A stretch of DNA of 64,000 nt from Streptomyces sp. SAJ15 (GTDB lineage Bacteria; Actinomycetota; Actinomycetes; Streptomycetales; Streptomycetaceae), in assembly GCF_007595705.1 (NCBI RefSeq), contig NZ_NISY01000008.1, forward strand, positions 1 to 64,000. The letters are read 5' to 3'. Below, piece by piece: positions 25,827-34,698 of this stretch. Position 1 is the first letter of the stretch. Each line of letters starts with the position of its first letter. The position numbers and the translations under genes were made by a program. The notes below the pieces were generated by a model, which was not told where the DNA came from, did not search any database, and saw only the letters and a list, made by a program, of their open reading frames with translations.

Positions 25827-25954
25827 ACGCCCGACCGGCACGAGTCCCGCTGGGCTTTCCGCAGGGGCCTTCCCCCACCCCAGCTCCGAGCGGGCAGCCG
25901 GCGGCAGAGCCGCTGCGGTGGAAGGGACGGATACACGGAGCGACAATGGGGTGA

Positions 25955-25969
25955 AAACCGTTTCGGTTT
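25955..25969. promoter_or_regulatory. inverted repeat AAACCG-TTT-CGGTTT upstream of the metal importer
   Basis: A perfect 6-3-6 inverted repeat, AAACCGTTTCGGTTT, lies 21 bases before the lipoprotein start in a small AT-rich patch. The position suits a metal-responsive repressor of the Fur/Zur type, though it does not match the usual Zur consensus closely. Confidence 0.5.
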
Positions 25970-25990
25970 CCTCTCTCCGGGAGGACGCGT

Positions 25991-26929
25991 ATGCGGGTGT
26001 CCTCGACCCGTGCCCCCGTTCTCTTCGCGGCGTTCTGCACGGCTTTGCTCCAGGGCTGTGGCGGTACGTCGGACTCGGGGACGGGTGGAGAGCGCCAGAG
26101 CACCACCCCCGCGTCGGCCGTCCGTGTGGTGGCGTCGACGAACGTGTACGGAGACATCGTCCGGCAGGTCGGGGGCGACAGGGTCAGCGTGGACTCGATC
26201 ATCAGTGATCCGGCCCAGGATCCGCATTCCTACGAGGCCAGCGCGCGAAACCAGCTCGCGGTGTCCAAGGCGCGGGTGGTCATCGAGAACGGCGGCGGCT
26301 ACGACGACTTCATCGGAAAGATGCTGCGCACCGCGAACAACGCCTCGTCGACCGAGGTCATCGACGCCGTACAGGTCTCCGGGAAGACCGCTCCGGAGGG
26401 CGGGGAGCTCAATGAGCACGTCTGGTACGACCTCCCCACGGCCAGCCGGCTGGCGGACCGTATCGCCGACGCGCTGGCCAGGGCAGATCCGGCTCACGGC
26501 GCCTTCTTCCACCGCAACGCCGAGGAGTTCGACGACCGGCTGGAGCCCCTGCTGGCCGAGGTGGCGCGGATCAAGGCGGACCACCCGAATGCCGCCGTGG
26601 CCGTCACCGAGCCGGTGCCGTTGTACCTGACCGAGGCGAGCGGACTGCGCGACGACACACCCGCGGAATTCGGCGCGGCCGTCGAAGACGGCACCGAGGT
26701 CCCGGCGAACACCATGCGGCAGATGCTCGACCTGCTGGAGGACAAGCGGGTGAAGGCGCTGGTCTACAACCGTCAGACGTCCGGGCCCCAGACGGAGCGG
26801 GTCAAGAAGGCCGCGGCCGAGAACGGGATCCCGGTGGTGTCCGTGACCGAGACGCTGCCCGAGGGTCAGGACTACGTCAGTTGGATGAAGGCGAACGTGG
26901 AGGCGCTCAGGAAGGCACTGGGCCCATGA
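25991..26929 (+). CDS. metal ABC transporter substrate-binding lipoprotein (ZnuA-like)
   Basis: A 312-residue lipoprotein with lipobox LLQGC (Cys ~23). It has the cluster A-I fold signs VRVVASTNVYGDIVRQVGGD near the N-terminus, metal-ligand candidates in DPHSYE and NEHVWYD, a third in AVTEPVPLYL and C-terminal VVSVTETLPEG. Classic ZnuA proteins carry a His-rich loop; here it is missing and the third ligand position is Glu rather than His, so manganese or zinc are both possible. It binds the metal outside the cell and passes it to the permease. Its stop overlaps the ATPase start (ATGA). Confidence 0.88.
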   Translation: MRVSSTRAPVLFAAFCTALLQGCGGTSDSGTGGERQSTTPASAVRVVASTNVYGDIVRQVGGDRVSVDSIISDPAQDPHSYEASARNQLAVSKARVVIENGGGYDDFIGKMLRTANNASSTEVIDAVQVSGKTAPEGGELNEHVWYDLPTASRLADRIADALARADPAHGAFFHRNAEEFDDRLEPLLAEVARIKADHPNAAVAVTEPVPLYLTEASGLRDDTPAEFGAAVEDGTEVPANTMRQMLDLLEDKRVKALVYNRQTSGPQTERVKKAAAENGIPVVSVTETLPEGQDYVSWMKANVEALRKALGP

Positions 26930-27822
26930 GAGGCCGTGCCGGGTCCGCCGAGCCGCTCCCGCGTCGGATGTCCGCCGAGGAGACGGCCGCCCCCGCGGCG
27001 CCCGTGTTCAGCCTCCGGCGCGCGGCACTCGCCTACGGCGACCGTGTGGTGTGGCGCGACCTGAACCTCGACGTGCGGGCCGGGGAATTCCTCGCGGTGC
27101 TGGGCCCGAACGGTTCGGGCAAGACCAGCCTCCTGCGGGTCCTCCTGGGCCGACAGCAGCTCACCGGGGGCTCCGCGTCGGTGCTGGGCGGAAGCCCGTG
27201 CCGGAGTGGCACACGCATCGGGTACGTACCGCAGCACACGTCGCTGCCCGCTCACACCGCGCTGCGGGCGCGCGACCTGGTGCGGCTCGGCCTGGACGGA
27301 CACCGCTGGGGCCCACCGCGCGCCTCCGCCGCGGCTCGGCGCCGGGTCGAGGAGCTGCTGGCGCTGGTCGGGGCCACGCCCTACGCGGACGCGCCCGTGG
27401 CCCGCCTCTCCGGCGGAGAACTGCAGTGCGTCCGCATCGCCCAGGCCCTGGCCGCCGACCCGCGGATCCTGCTCTGCGACGAGCCGCTGCTCTCCCTAGA
27501 TCTGAACCACCAGCGGTCGGTCACCGCGCTGGTGGACCGGTGGCGCCGCTGCGCCGGCACAGCCGTCGTCTTCGTCACCCACGAGATCAACCCGGTGCTG
27601 GGCATGGCGGACCGGGTCCTGTACCTGGCGCACGGCGGATTCCGGGTCGGCCCACCGGACGAGGTGATGACCTCGGCCGCCCTCTCGCGGCTGTACGGCA
27701 CCCGGGTCGACGTGGTGCGGGTGAGGGACCGGATCATCGTCGTCGGAGCCCCGGACGAGAGCACCGTGCACGACCGCGCCGCCGGGCACGGGGAAGGTTC
27801 GAACGGCAACGCGTTGTCATGA
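26926..27822 (+). CDS. metal ABC transporter ATP-binding protein (ZnuC-like)
   Basis: A 298-residue ATPase. Walker A is GPNGSGKTSLL, the Q-loop follows, the signature is LSGGELQCVRIAQ and Walker B is ILLCDEPLLSLD with the H-loop in VFVTHE. It powers the importer. The start at 26926 makes an ATGA overlap with the lipoprotein; an ATG at 26968 is an alternative and would remove a basic 14-residue leader. The end overlaps the permease start in the same way. Confidence 0.88.
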   Translation: MRGRAGSAEPLPRRMSAEETAAPAAPVFSLRRAALAYGDRVVWRDLNLDVRAGEFLAVLGPNGSGKTSLLRVLLGRQQLTGGSASVLGGSPCRSGTRIGYVPQHTSLPAHTALRARDLVRLGLDGHRWGPPRASAAARRRVEELLALVGATPYADAPVARLSGGELQCVRIAQALAADPRILLCDEPLLSLDLNHQRSVTALVDRWRRCAGTAVVFVTHEINPVLGMADRVLYLAHGGFRVGPPDEVMTSAALSRLYGTRVDVVRVRDRIIVVGAPDESTVHDRAAGHGEGSNGNALS

Positions 27823-28757
27823 CCGGGTGCACCGCCGGAACTCTCGCGCTCGGCCGTGTGGTCGCCGAGGGGGACCAGGACGGCGGTGTGCTGGGGCAGC
27901 TCTTCGGCTTCGACCACTACGGCGAGCTGCTCGCGCTCGCGCAGGGCTCCTTGCTGGCCGGGGCGCTGGTCGGCCTGGTCGGCGGCCTGGCCGGGGTGTT
28001 CGTGATCATGCGGGATCTGCCGTTCGCCGTGCACGGCATCAGCGAGCTGTCCTTCGCCGGGGCGTCGATGGCGCTGTTCCTGGGGCTGAACATCGTCGCC
28101 GGGTCGATCGCGGGCTCCCTGTTGGCGGCGGTGGCCATCGGCGTGTTGGGCGTCCGCGCCCGCGACCGCAACTCGGTGATCGGCATCATCATGCCCTTCG
28201 GTCTGGGCCTGGGGGTGCTGTTCCTGTCCCTCTACAAGGGCCGCACTGCGAACAAGTTCGGCCTCCTCACCGGCCAGATCGTCGCCGTCTCCACCCCGCA
28301 GACGGCGTGGCTCGCCGGCACGTCCGCGGTAGTGCTCGTCGCCCTGGCGCTCATGTGGCGGCCGCTGACCTTCGCCAGCGCCGATCCCGAGGTGGCCGCG
28401 GCCCGGGGCGTGCCCGTGCGGGCCCTGTCGACCGCGTTCATGCTGGCCCTCGGCCTGGCGGTGGCACTGTGTGTACAGACCGTCGGCGCGCTGCTGGTGC
28501 TGTCGCTCCTGGTCACCCCGGCGGCCGCGGCGGCGCGGGTCACGGCGTCCCCGGTGCTGCTTCCGCTGCTCAGCGTCGTCTTCGCGTTGGTGTCGATGGA
28601 GGGCGGGCTCCTGCTGGCCCTCGGCGCCACCGTACCCGTCAGCCCCTACGTCACCACGATCTCCTTCATGATCTACCTCGCCTGCCGTCTGGTGGGCTCG
28701 CGCCACGGCCGCCGCGGTGCCGGCTCGCAGCCTCACGCCGGTGGGACGCACACTTGA
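27819..28757 (+). CDS. metal ABC transporter permease (ZnuB-like)
   Basis: A 312-residue inner-membrane protein with about eight or nine hydrophobic segments and typical ABC-3 family sequences FAVHGISELSFAGAS, RDRNSVIGIIMPFGLGLGVL and LVLSLLVTPAAAAARV. It forms the channel of the importer. ATGA overlap with the ATPase gene shows tight coupling. The PacL-like gene starts 48 bases after the stop. Confidence 0.88.
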   Translation: MTGCTAGTLALGRVVAEGDQDGGVLGQLFGFDHYGELLALAQGSLLAGALVGLVGGLAGVFVIMRDLPFAVHGISELSFAGASMALFLGLNIVAGSIAGSLLAAVAIGVLGVRARDRNSVIGIIMPFGLGLGVLFLSLYKGRTANKFGLLTGQIVAVSTPQTAWLAGTSAVVLVALALMWRPLTFASADPEVAAARGVPVRALSTAFMLALGLAVALCVQTVGALLVLSLLVTPAAAAARVTASPVLLPLLSVVFALVSMEGGLLLALGATVPVSPYVTTISFMIYLACRLVGSRHGRRGAGSQPHAGGTHT

Positions 28758-28805
28758 GAGGGGGATCCGTCGGGCCCGTCCGGCACGTACGGAAGGAGAG
28801 CTCTC

Positions 28806-29105
28806 ATGCACCCTGTCGCACTCGCCGGCTCCGTAGCCGGCCGCCTCGCCCATTACGCCGTCTCCGGCGTGGTCGGCGGCCTGATCATTCAACGGCTCCC
28901 AGAGGCCAAGCCGGCCGCTAGAAAGGCGCTGGTGGGGGGCCTCGCCGGCGGGATTGTCGCCAGCCGGTGGCTCGCCTCCGCCGCCGAGGAGGCACGGCTC
29001 AAGGCCGGGGACATGCTCGCCGAGGCCCGCACGAACCTGGGTGAGGAGGTACCGCCGCCCTCCGCGGTCGGCGGCGAGGACCACGACCACGGACACGAGC
29101 ACTGA
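28806..29105 (+). CDS. DUF1490 / PacL-like metallochaperone of the P-type ATPase
   Basis: A 99-residue protein with an N-terminal hydrophobic segment (AVSGVVGGLIIQRL, residues ~18-32), a helical Ala-rich middle (EARLKAGDMLAEARTNL) and a C-terminal HDHGHEH tail that should bind metal. This is the layout of DUF1490 proteins such as Mycobacterium tuberculosis Rv3269 (PacL1), a membrane chaperone that works with the CtpC ATPase in zinc efflux. The next gene, two bases on, is CtpC-like, matching that pairing. GGAAGGAGAG precedes the start. Confidence 0.88.
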   Translation: MHPVALAGSVAGRLAHYAVSGVVGGLIIQRLPEAKPAARKALVGGLAGGIVASRWLASAAEEARLKAGDMLAEARTNLGEEVPPPSAVGGEDHDHGHEH

Positions 29106-29107
29106 TC

Positions 29108-31288
29108 ATGCCCGGCGTGGTCGTACGCTCCGTGGCCGGAGGACGGGCCAGGCTGACCGTGCCCTGGCTGCGGACCCGCCCCGGCAGCGCCGGCCAGGTC
29201 GACGAACGACTGACCGGCCTCGGGGGCTTCCGCGCGCTGCGGGTCTTCCCCCGAACCGGAAGTGTCATCATCTGGGTCGCCCCCGACCAGCTCGACGTCG
29301 ACCGCCTCGTTGCCGCCCTCGAGGAGGCCCCGCCCGCCTCGGCGCCGGTGAAGTCCTCCCGCTCCCTGCCGGACTCCTCCACCGGGGAGGTCGCCCGGCT
29401 GGTGGTCGGCGGGGCGGTTCTCGCGCTCCTCGCACTGCGCCGCCTGCTGCGCAGGCCCCGGCTGTCGGTCGGCTCGTCCGGGTTCGCCGCCGCGGTCACC
29501 GTCTTCACCGGCCTCCCGTTCTTCCGGGGCGCCCTGCGCTCGATCCGTGGCCGTAGCTCGCCGGGAACGGACATGCTCGTCAGTGCGGCGACGGTCATCT
29601 CTCTGGTGCTGCGGGAGAACGTGGTCGCCCTGACCGTGCTGTGGCTCCTCAACATCGGGGAGTTCCTCCAGACCCTCACCCTGCGCCGCACCCGCCGCGC
29701 CATCGAGGAACTGCTGACCATCGGCGAGGAACGCGTCTGGCTCGTACGGGACGGCGTCGAGGTCGAGGTGGCGCTCGCGGACGTCGAACCGGGGGACGAC
29801 GTCGCCGTGTACGAGCACCACCGCATCCCCGTGGACGGTCACGTCCTGTCCGGGGAGGCCCTGGTGGACCAGGCGGCCGTCACGGGTGAGGCGCTGCCCG
29901 TCTACGCCCGCACCGGGTCCCACGTCTACGCCGGCACCATCCTCACCTCCGGCTCACTCGTCGTCCGTGCCGACTCCGTGGGGCGCGACACCACCGTGGG
30001 CCGGATCATCAGCCGCGTCGAGGAGGCCCAGACCGACCGAGCCCCCATCCAGACGGTCGCCACCCGCTTCACCCGGCGTTTCGTCCCCGTCTCCTTCGCC
30101 CTGGCCGCCCTCACCTACGGTGTCACCCGCGACGCCCGGCGCGCGATGACGATGCTCCTCATCGCCTGCCCCTGCGCCGCGGGCCTGGCCACCCCGACCG
30201 CCATCAGCGCCGCCATCGGCAACGGCGCCCGTCGAGGCACCCTCATCAAGGGCGGCACCCACCTGGAGGGCATCGGACGGGTCACCGTCGTCGTCTTCGA
30301 CAAGACCGGCACCCTCACCTTCGGACGGCCCCTGGTCACCAGCGTGGTGACGCTCAGTGAGAGGTTCACCGCCGACGAAGTGCTGAGCCTGGCCGCCTCC
30401 GGGGAGCTGCACGCCCTGCACCCCCTCGCCCAGGCCATCGTCGCCCGCACCGAGGAGGAACGCCTCCACATCCCCATCCACCAGGCATGCCAAGTCGTCC
30501 TCGGCATGGGCATGCGCGCCGAACTCGACGGCACACGCCTCTTGGTGGGCAGCCCCGCCCTGTTGCGCCGACACGGTGTGGAACTGACGGAGAACGCGCA
30601 GGGCTGGACCGATCGGCTACGCCACGGCGGTGAGACCGTGATCTGCCTGGCCCACGACGACGACCTCATCGGCCTGCTCGGTGTCTCCGACGCCGTGCGC
30701 GACGGCGCCGAAACCGTCATCGGCCAGCTGCGGGACCTCGGTGTCCGCAGGCTGATCCTGCTCACCGGTGACGCACCGGAGACCGCACAGGTCGTCGCCG
30801 ACACCCTTGGCATCACCGAGGTGCACGCCCACGCCCTGCCGGAGGGAAAGCTCCAGCTGATCCGGGACCTGCAGGCCGAGGGCCACACGGTGGCGATGGT
30901 GGGCGACGGCACCAACGACGCCCCCGCCCTCGCCCTCGCCGACGTCGGCATCGCCATGGGCGAGCACTCCTCCCACGTCGCCCTGGAGACCGCCGACATC
31001 GCCCTGGCAGGCAACGACCTGCGCCAGGTCGCCGCCGTCGTCGAACTCAGCCGCCACACCCTGCGCGTCGTACGGCAGAACTACGGCCTGGCCATCGGCG
31101 TCAACCTCACCGGCCTCCTCGCCGGCGCTGGCGGCACCATCAACCCCGTCCTCGCCGCCCTACTCCACAACACCAGCAGCATCGCCGTGGTCGGAAACTC
31201 CGCCCGCCTCGTCAATCACACTCCCCACCTGCCCCCAGTCCGTGGAGAACTGCGCGCCGCCCCCTTCGAGGAACACCGCGTACGGTGA
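29108..31288 (+). CDS. ctpC: heavy-metal P1B-type ATPase, CtpC-like exporter
   Basis: A 726-residue metal pump. It has an N-terminal ~75-residue soluble domain without the CxxC of copper pumps, membrane segments from ~100, the actuator motif TGEALPV, the membrane metal site CPCAAGLATP (Cys ~354 and 356), phosphorylation motif DKTGTLTF (Asp ~398), HP dipeptide in ALHPLAQAI and GDGTNDAPAL near 599. The run CPCAAGLATPTAISAAIGNG is like mycobacterial CtpC, linked to zinc and manganese export. It follows PacL by two bases. Export and import genes for the same class of metals in one run is unusual. Confidence 0.9.
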   Translation: MPGVVVRSVAGGRARLTVPWLRTRPGSAGQVDERLTGLGGFRALRVFPRTGSVIIWVAPDQLDVDRLVAALEEAPPASAPVKSSRSLPDSSTGEVARLVVGGAVLALLALRRLLRRPRLSVGSSGFAAAVTVFTGLPFFRGALRSIRGRSSPGTDMLVSAATVISLVLRENVVALTVLWLLNIGEFLQTLTLRRTRRAIEELLTIGEERVWLVRDGVEVEVALADVEPGDDVAVYEHHRIPVDGHVLSGEALVDQAAVTGEALPVYARTGSHVYAGTILTSGSLVVRADSVGRDTTVGRIISRVEEAQTDRAPIQTVATRFTRRFVPVSFALAALTYGVTRDARRAMTMLLIACPCAAGLATPTAISAAIGNGARRGTLIKGGTHLEGIGRVTVVVFDKTGTLTFGRPLVTSVVTLSERFTADEVLSLAASGELHALHPLAQAIVARTEEERLHIPIHQACQVVLGMGMRAELDGTRLLVGSPALLRRHGVELTENAQGWTDRLRHGGETVICLAHDDDLIGLLGVSDAVRDGAETVIGQLRDLGVRRLILLTGDAPETAQVVADTLGITEVHAHALPEGKLQLIRDLQAEGHTVAMVGDGTNDAPALALADVGIAMGEHSSHVALETADIALAGNDLRQVAAVVELSRHTLRVVRQNYGLAIGVNLTGLLAGAGGTINPVLAALLHNTSSIAVVGNSARLVNHTPHLPPVRGELRAAPFEEHRVR

Positions 31289-31422
31289 CAGCGCGTGCGG
31301 CAGCCGCCGGCACGGGCAGGACACATCAGGGCGCTCGATTCGCCCGACAGCATGGCCGACGGGCGAGTGCCGGTGGCGGGTGTCACGCTGAGATGACACA
31401 GGATCTGCGAAAGGGAATCGTC

Positions 31423-32220
31423 GTGATCACCACTGACTTCGCCCCCGGCTCCCCCTGCTGGCTCGACCTTGGTGCCCCCGACGTCCGCGCAGCCGCGGCC
31501 TTCTATGGTGCGGTGATCGGCTGGGAGTACGAGTCCATGGGCGACGGGGAGGACATGGAGGGTGGGATGTTCCGGAAGGACGGCAAGATCGTCGCCGGGC
31601 TCGGCAAGCTCACCGAGGAGGGGGCGCGCTCGGCCTGGATGATCTATTACAGCGTCACCGACGCGGACGCCACGACCCAGGCGGTGGAGAGCGCGGGCGG
31701 CGCGGTGCGGGTGGCGCCGATGGATCTCGAAGACTGGGGTCGGATGGCGCAGTACAGCGACCCCTTGGGGGGACAGTTCGCCGTCTGGCAACCGGGGACG
31801 AACAAGGGCGTCGAGCTGGTGGACGAGCCGGGCTCGCTGTGCTGGACCGAGTTGTACACCAGTGATGCGGCGGCCGCGAAGGAGTTCTACGGCGGCGTCT
31901 TCGGCTGGCAGTTCAGCGACATGGAGCTGCCTGGCGGCGGAGGCACGTACTCCCTCATCACCCCCGCTGGACAACCCGAGGAGCGCATGCACGGCGGCCT
32001 CATGCAGCTCTCCAAGGAAGACCTCGCGCTGGCGAACGGACGGCCGTACTGGCACCCGGTCTTCGCCGTCACCGACTGCGACACCGCGGTCGCCAAGGTC
32101 ACCGAGAACGACGGCAGCGTACAGATGGGGCCGGAGGACGCCGAAGGCGTAGGCCGACTGGCCGTCTGCCTCGACCCGTCGAACGCGGATTTCGTGGTGC
32201 TCACCCCGGCCCGGCGCTGA
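31423..32220 (+). CDS. two-domain VOC (glyoxalase-like) protein
   Basis: About 265 residues made of two glyoxalase/VOC modules: the first starts FAPGSPCWLDLGAPDVRAAA and the second starts at SLCWTELYTSDAAAAKEFYG. Both keep the FYG...FGW pattern. Family members include resistance proteins, dioxygenases and isomerases, so the reaction cannot be named. The GTG at 31423 with GAAAGGGA upstream is preferred over an ATG at 31393, which lacks a ribosome site. It stands alone after the metal operon. Confidence 0.82.
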   Translation: MITTDFAPGSPCWLDLGAPDVRAAAAFYGAVIGWEYESMGDGEDMEGGMFRKDGKIVAGLGKLTEEGARSAWMIYYSVTDADATTQAVESAGGAVRVAPMDLEDWGRMAQYSDPLGGQFAVWQPGTNKGVELVDEPGSLCWTELYTSDAAAAKEFYGGVFGWQFSDMELPGGGGTYSLITPAGQPEERMHGGLMQLSKEDLALANGRPYWHPVFAVTDCDTAVAKVTENDGSVQMGPEDAEGVGRLAVCLDPSNADFVVLTPARR

Positions 32221-32373
32221 GCTTGGGCGACGGTCCCCCGCACCGACCGGCCCGGACGCTGTCCGTCCCCTCCCAGGCGAGTCGTGGGCCGAGCTCGTCA
32301 CCGCCCATCACACAGGCCGTGGCGGCACTCGTTGAAACCGGAGAGGCCCAGCGATAGCACGTTGGGGGGCCGC

Positions 32374-32472
32374 TCAGGGGTTGTCGCCGGGGTCGAGCTG
32401 TCGGAGGCGGTCCTCCAGGAAGTCCCGTTCGACGGTGTTCTCGGTGAGGAGGAGGGCCTCCTCGTATGTCGA
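32374..32472 (-). pseudogene. C-terminal tail of a second ECF42-like sigma factor
   Basis: On the minus strand the frame reads STYEEALLLTENTVERDFLE and ends with DRLRQLDPGDNP, typical of the last TPR-like helices of COG4941 sigma factors. Upstream of it the frame is not coherent. It lies about 105 bases downstream of the intact ECF42 gene, as if one of two neighbours had been deleted. Confidence 0.5.
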
Positions 32473-32577
32473 TCGGCCCGCGCGGTGCAGGGCCCTTCGC
32501 GGCGGTCGCCGCGTCGCGTGTCCGGGTCCCGGCGCGCCGGGGCGCTTCCGAGGGGCCCCGACCCGCCGGATGTGGCC

Positions 32578-33801
32578 TCAGCGCCTCAAGCGGGCCGCTC
32601 GTGCCTGGAGGTAGCGCTGTTCCGGCAGGCTCAGGGCCTGGGCGGCCGCCGATTCGTAGGCGGCTCGGGCCGCCTCGGTCTCGCCGGTGCGTTCCAGGAG
32701 GTGGCCGCGGACCGCGTCCAAGCGATGTCCCTTCATCTCGCCCTCCAGCGAATTCAGTTCGGCCAGTCCGGCGCGCGGGCCGTGGACCATGGCGACGGCG
32801 ACGGCCCGGTTGAGGCGTTCGACCGGGCCGGGGACCAGGCGTACGAGGACGTCGTACAGGCCCAGAATCTCCCGCCAGTCCGTGGCCTCAGCTGACGGCG
32901 CCTCGTCGTGCACGGCGGCGATCGCGGCACGTAGCTGAAAGGGGCCGGGATGGCCCCGGGACAGGGCGAGGGTCAGCAGCGCGACGCCCTCCTCGATCGC
33001 GGCCCTGTCCCAGCGGTCGCGGTCCTGTTCGTCGAGCGGGACGAGGTCACCGTGCGGGCCGGCACGGGCGTCGCGGCGGGCGTCGGTGAGCAGCATCAGG
33101 GCCAGCAGGCCGGTCACCTCGCAGTCGTCAGGCAGCAGCCGGTGGACCCTGCGGGTCAGACGGATGGCCTCGCCCGCCAGGTCGCGCCGCTGGAGGGCGG
33201 CGCCGGAGGTGGCTGTGTAGCCCTCGTTGAAGATCAGATAGAGGGTGTGCAGCACGGCCGGGAGGCGCTCCTCCCAGTTCTCCGGACGCCCGAAGCGCCC
33301 GCCCCGCACCTTCTGCTTGGCCCGGCTGATCCGCTGCGCCATCGTCGCCTCCGGGACCAGGTACGCGCGGGCGATCTCCGGCGTCGTCAGACCGCCGACC
33401 GCCCGCAGGGTGAGCGCGATCTGCGCGGGCGGGGTCAGGTCGGGATGGCAGCAGAGGAACAGCAACAAGAGGGTGTCGTCCTCGCGTGGGGCGCGGTCAT
33501 CATCCGACGGCGGGACGATGAACGCGTCACGCGGGGTGAGCGCGGCCGCCCGCTCCTCGCGCTGGCGGCGCGCCTCCTCACTGCGCAGGGCATCCGTCAG
33601 TCGCCGCGAGGCGACCTTGATCAGCCAGCCGCGCGGGTTGTCCGGGACGCCGGCGTGCGGCCACTGCCCGGCCGCCGCGAGCAGCGCCTCCTGTACGGCG
33701 TCCTCGGCGGCGTCGAAGTGCCCGTACCGCCTGACCAGCGCGCCCAGGACCTGCGGCGCGTGCTCGCGCAGCAGGTCCTCGGTTTCGGTGGTCGCGCTCA
33801 T
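32578..33801 (-). CDS. ECF42-group RNA polymerase sigma factor with C-terminal TPR-like domain
   Basis: A 407-residue sigma factor. Region 2 is near residues 10-75 (YGHFDAAEDAVQEALLAAAG, NPRGWLIKVASRRLTDALR), region 4 near 120-170 (LTTPEIARAYLVPEATMAQR), followed by a ~230-residue helical extension ending in EQRYLQARAARLRR. This long C-terminus is the mark of the ECF42 (COG4941) group, which is regulated without a classical anti-sigma factor and is usually next to DGPF-domain proteins. Here the DGPF gene lies seven bases upstream on the same strand. Confidence 0.92.
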   Translation of the reverse strand: MSATTETEDLLREHAPQVLGALVRRYGHFDAAEDAVQEALLAAAGQWPHAGVPDNPRGWLIKVASRRLTDALRSEEARRQREERAAALTPRDAFIVPPSDDDRAPREDDTLLLLFLCCHPDLTPPAQIALTLRAVGGLTTPEIARAYLVPEATMAQRISRAKQKVRGGRFGRPENWEERLPAVLHTLYLIFNEGYTATSGAALQRRDLAGEAIRLTRRVHRLLPDDCEVTGLLALMLLTDARRDARAGPHGDLVPLDEQDRDRWDRAAIEEGVALLTLALSRGHPGPFQLRAAIAAVHDEAPSAEATDWREILGLYDVLVRLVPGPVERLNRAVAVAMVHGPRAGLAELNSLEGEMKGHRLDAVRGHLLERTGETEAARAAYESAAAQALSLPEQRYLQARAARLRR

Positions 33802-33808
33802 GGCCCCC

Positions 33809-34225
33809 TCAGCAGATGTCCCCGGCGCCTTCCATGATGGGCCGGATCACCACCGGGTACTCGGGTGCCCCGGCGGGCTGGGGGCATCGAGCGACTCGCT
33901 CGGCGATCTCCGTGACCCGCTCCAGGCTCGCGCAGTCCAACACCCAGTAGCCGGCCAGCAGCTCCTTGGTCTCGCCGTACGGCCCGTCGGTGATGACGGC
34001 CTTGCCGTCCGGCCCCAAGGAGACCAGCCGGGTCCGATTCGGATCGGCCAGTCCCTGGCCGTCGACGAGCTCGCCGCTCTCGGCAAGGTCGTCGTTGATC
34101 GCGTTCATGTGGGCGTACATGGCCCGCAGCTCCTCCTCGCTCCAGGCCGGGGAATGCTCGGACGCCTTGCCCCGCATCGCGTCGTAGTCCGCCTGCGTAC
34201 CCTCCACCATGACCAGGTACTTCAT
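33809..34225 (-). CDS. YCII/DGPF-domain protein paired with the ECF42 sigma factor
   Basis: A 138-residue small protein of the YciI-related DGPF family: MKYLVMVEGTQADYDAMRG at the start and VITDGPYGETKELLAGYWVL in the middle, where DGPY is the name-giving motif. Such proteins are conserved partners of ECF42 sigma factors and are thought to take part in their control or to be their targets. AAGGAG precedes the start. The sigma gene follows after seven bases. Confidence 0.9.
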   Translation of the reverse strand: MKYLVMVEGTQADYDAMRGKASEHSPAWSEEELRAMYAHMNAINDDLAESGELVDGQGLADPNRTRLVSLGPDGKAVITDGPYGETKELLAGYWVLDCASLERVTEIAERVARCPQPAGAPEYPVVIRPIMEGAGDIC

Positions 34226-34364
34226 CAGTCCGCTCCTTCGGTGTGCATCGGCTCGACCGCCCCGCGGTGGGCGGCTCTCACAGGAGACGTCGGAGCCGGA
34301 CAGGGATTCTCGACACGGCTCCAGGAGCCGGAGGCAGGATTCTTCGAACGTGCGGTGAGCCGGC

Positions 34365-34507
34365 GTCGTCGGCAGGGTGAGCTGGACGGACCGGGCGCCC
34401 TCAAAAGGAGACACGTCGGCATCGGCGTGGAAGCGGCACCAGTCCGTGGAGAAGCCCGCGGCCTGGTGAACGTCGGTGGCTGGCACGACGACGACCTTGA
34501 GGTCCAT
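34365..34507 (-). pseudogene. VOC-family N-terminal fragment
   Basis: The frame reads MDLKVVVVPATDVHQAAGFS followed by FHADADVSPFEGARSVQLTLP, then loses coherence and runs on into the upstream region of the DGPF gene. It is the first ~48 residues of a glyoxalase-like protein. It joins directly to the PPOX-like fragment upstream in a different frame. Confidence 0.55.
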
Positions 34508-34512
34508 CCCAC

Positions 34513-34698
34513 CATCCACACCGACATCAGCGGCGTGACATGGGGGCGGCCGTCCGGACGGACCGTCGACAGCCAGAAGATCTCGGCCTTCTCAAGGTGG
34601 GAGACAGCCTCGGCCCAAGGCGTGGGAGTGGCGTCGGGTGAGCTGTAGCGCGCGTCCAGATCGGTCTGCGGTTCCTGCCTCCGCGCCTGTGCCGCCAT
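34513..34698 (-). pseudogene. pyridoxamine-5'-phosphate-oxidase-like N-terminal fragment
   Basis: A good start with GAGAGGAG opens a frame with KAEIFWLSTVRPDGRPHVTP and LMSVWM, the FMN-binding start of PPOX-family proteins. After about 62 residues homology ends where the VOC fragment begins. The intact family is 130-200 residues, so two genes appear fused by deletion and both are broken. Confidence 0.6.
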
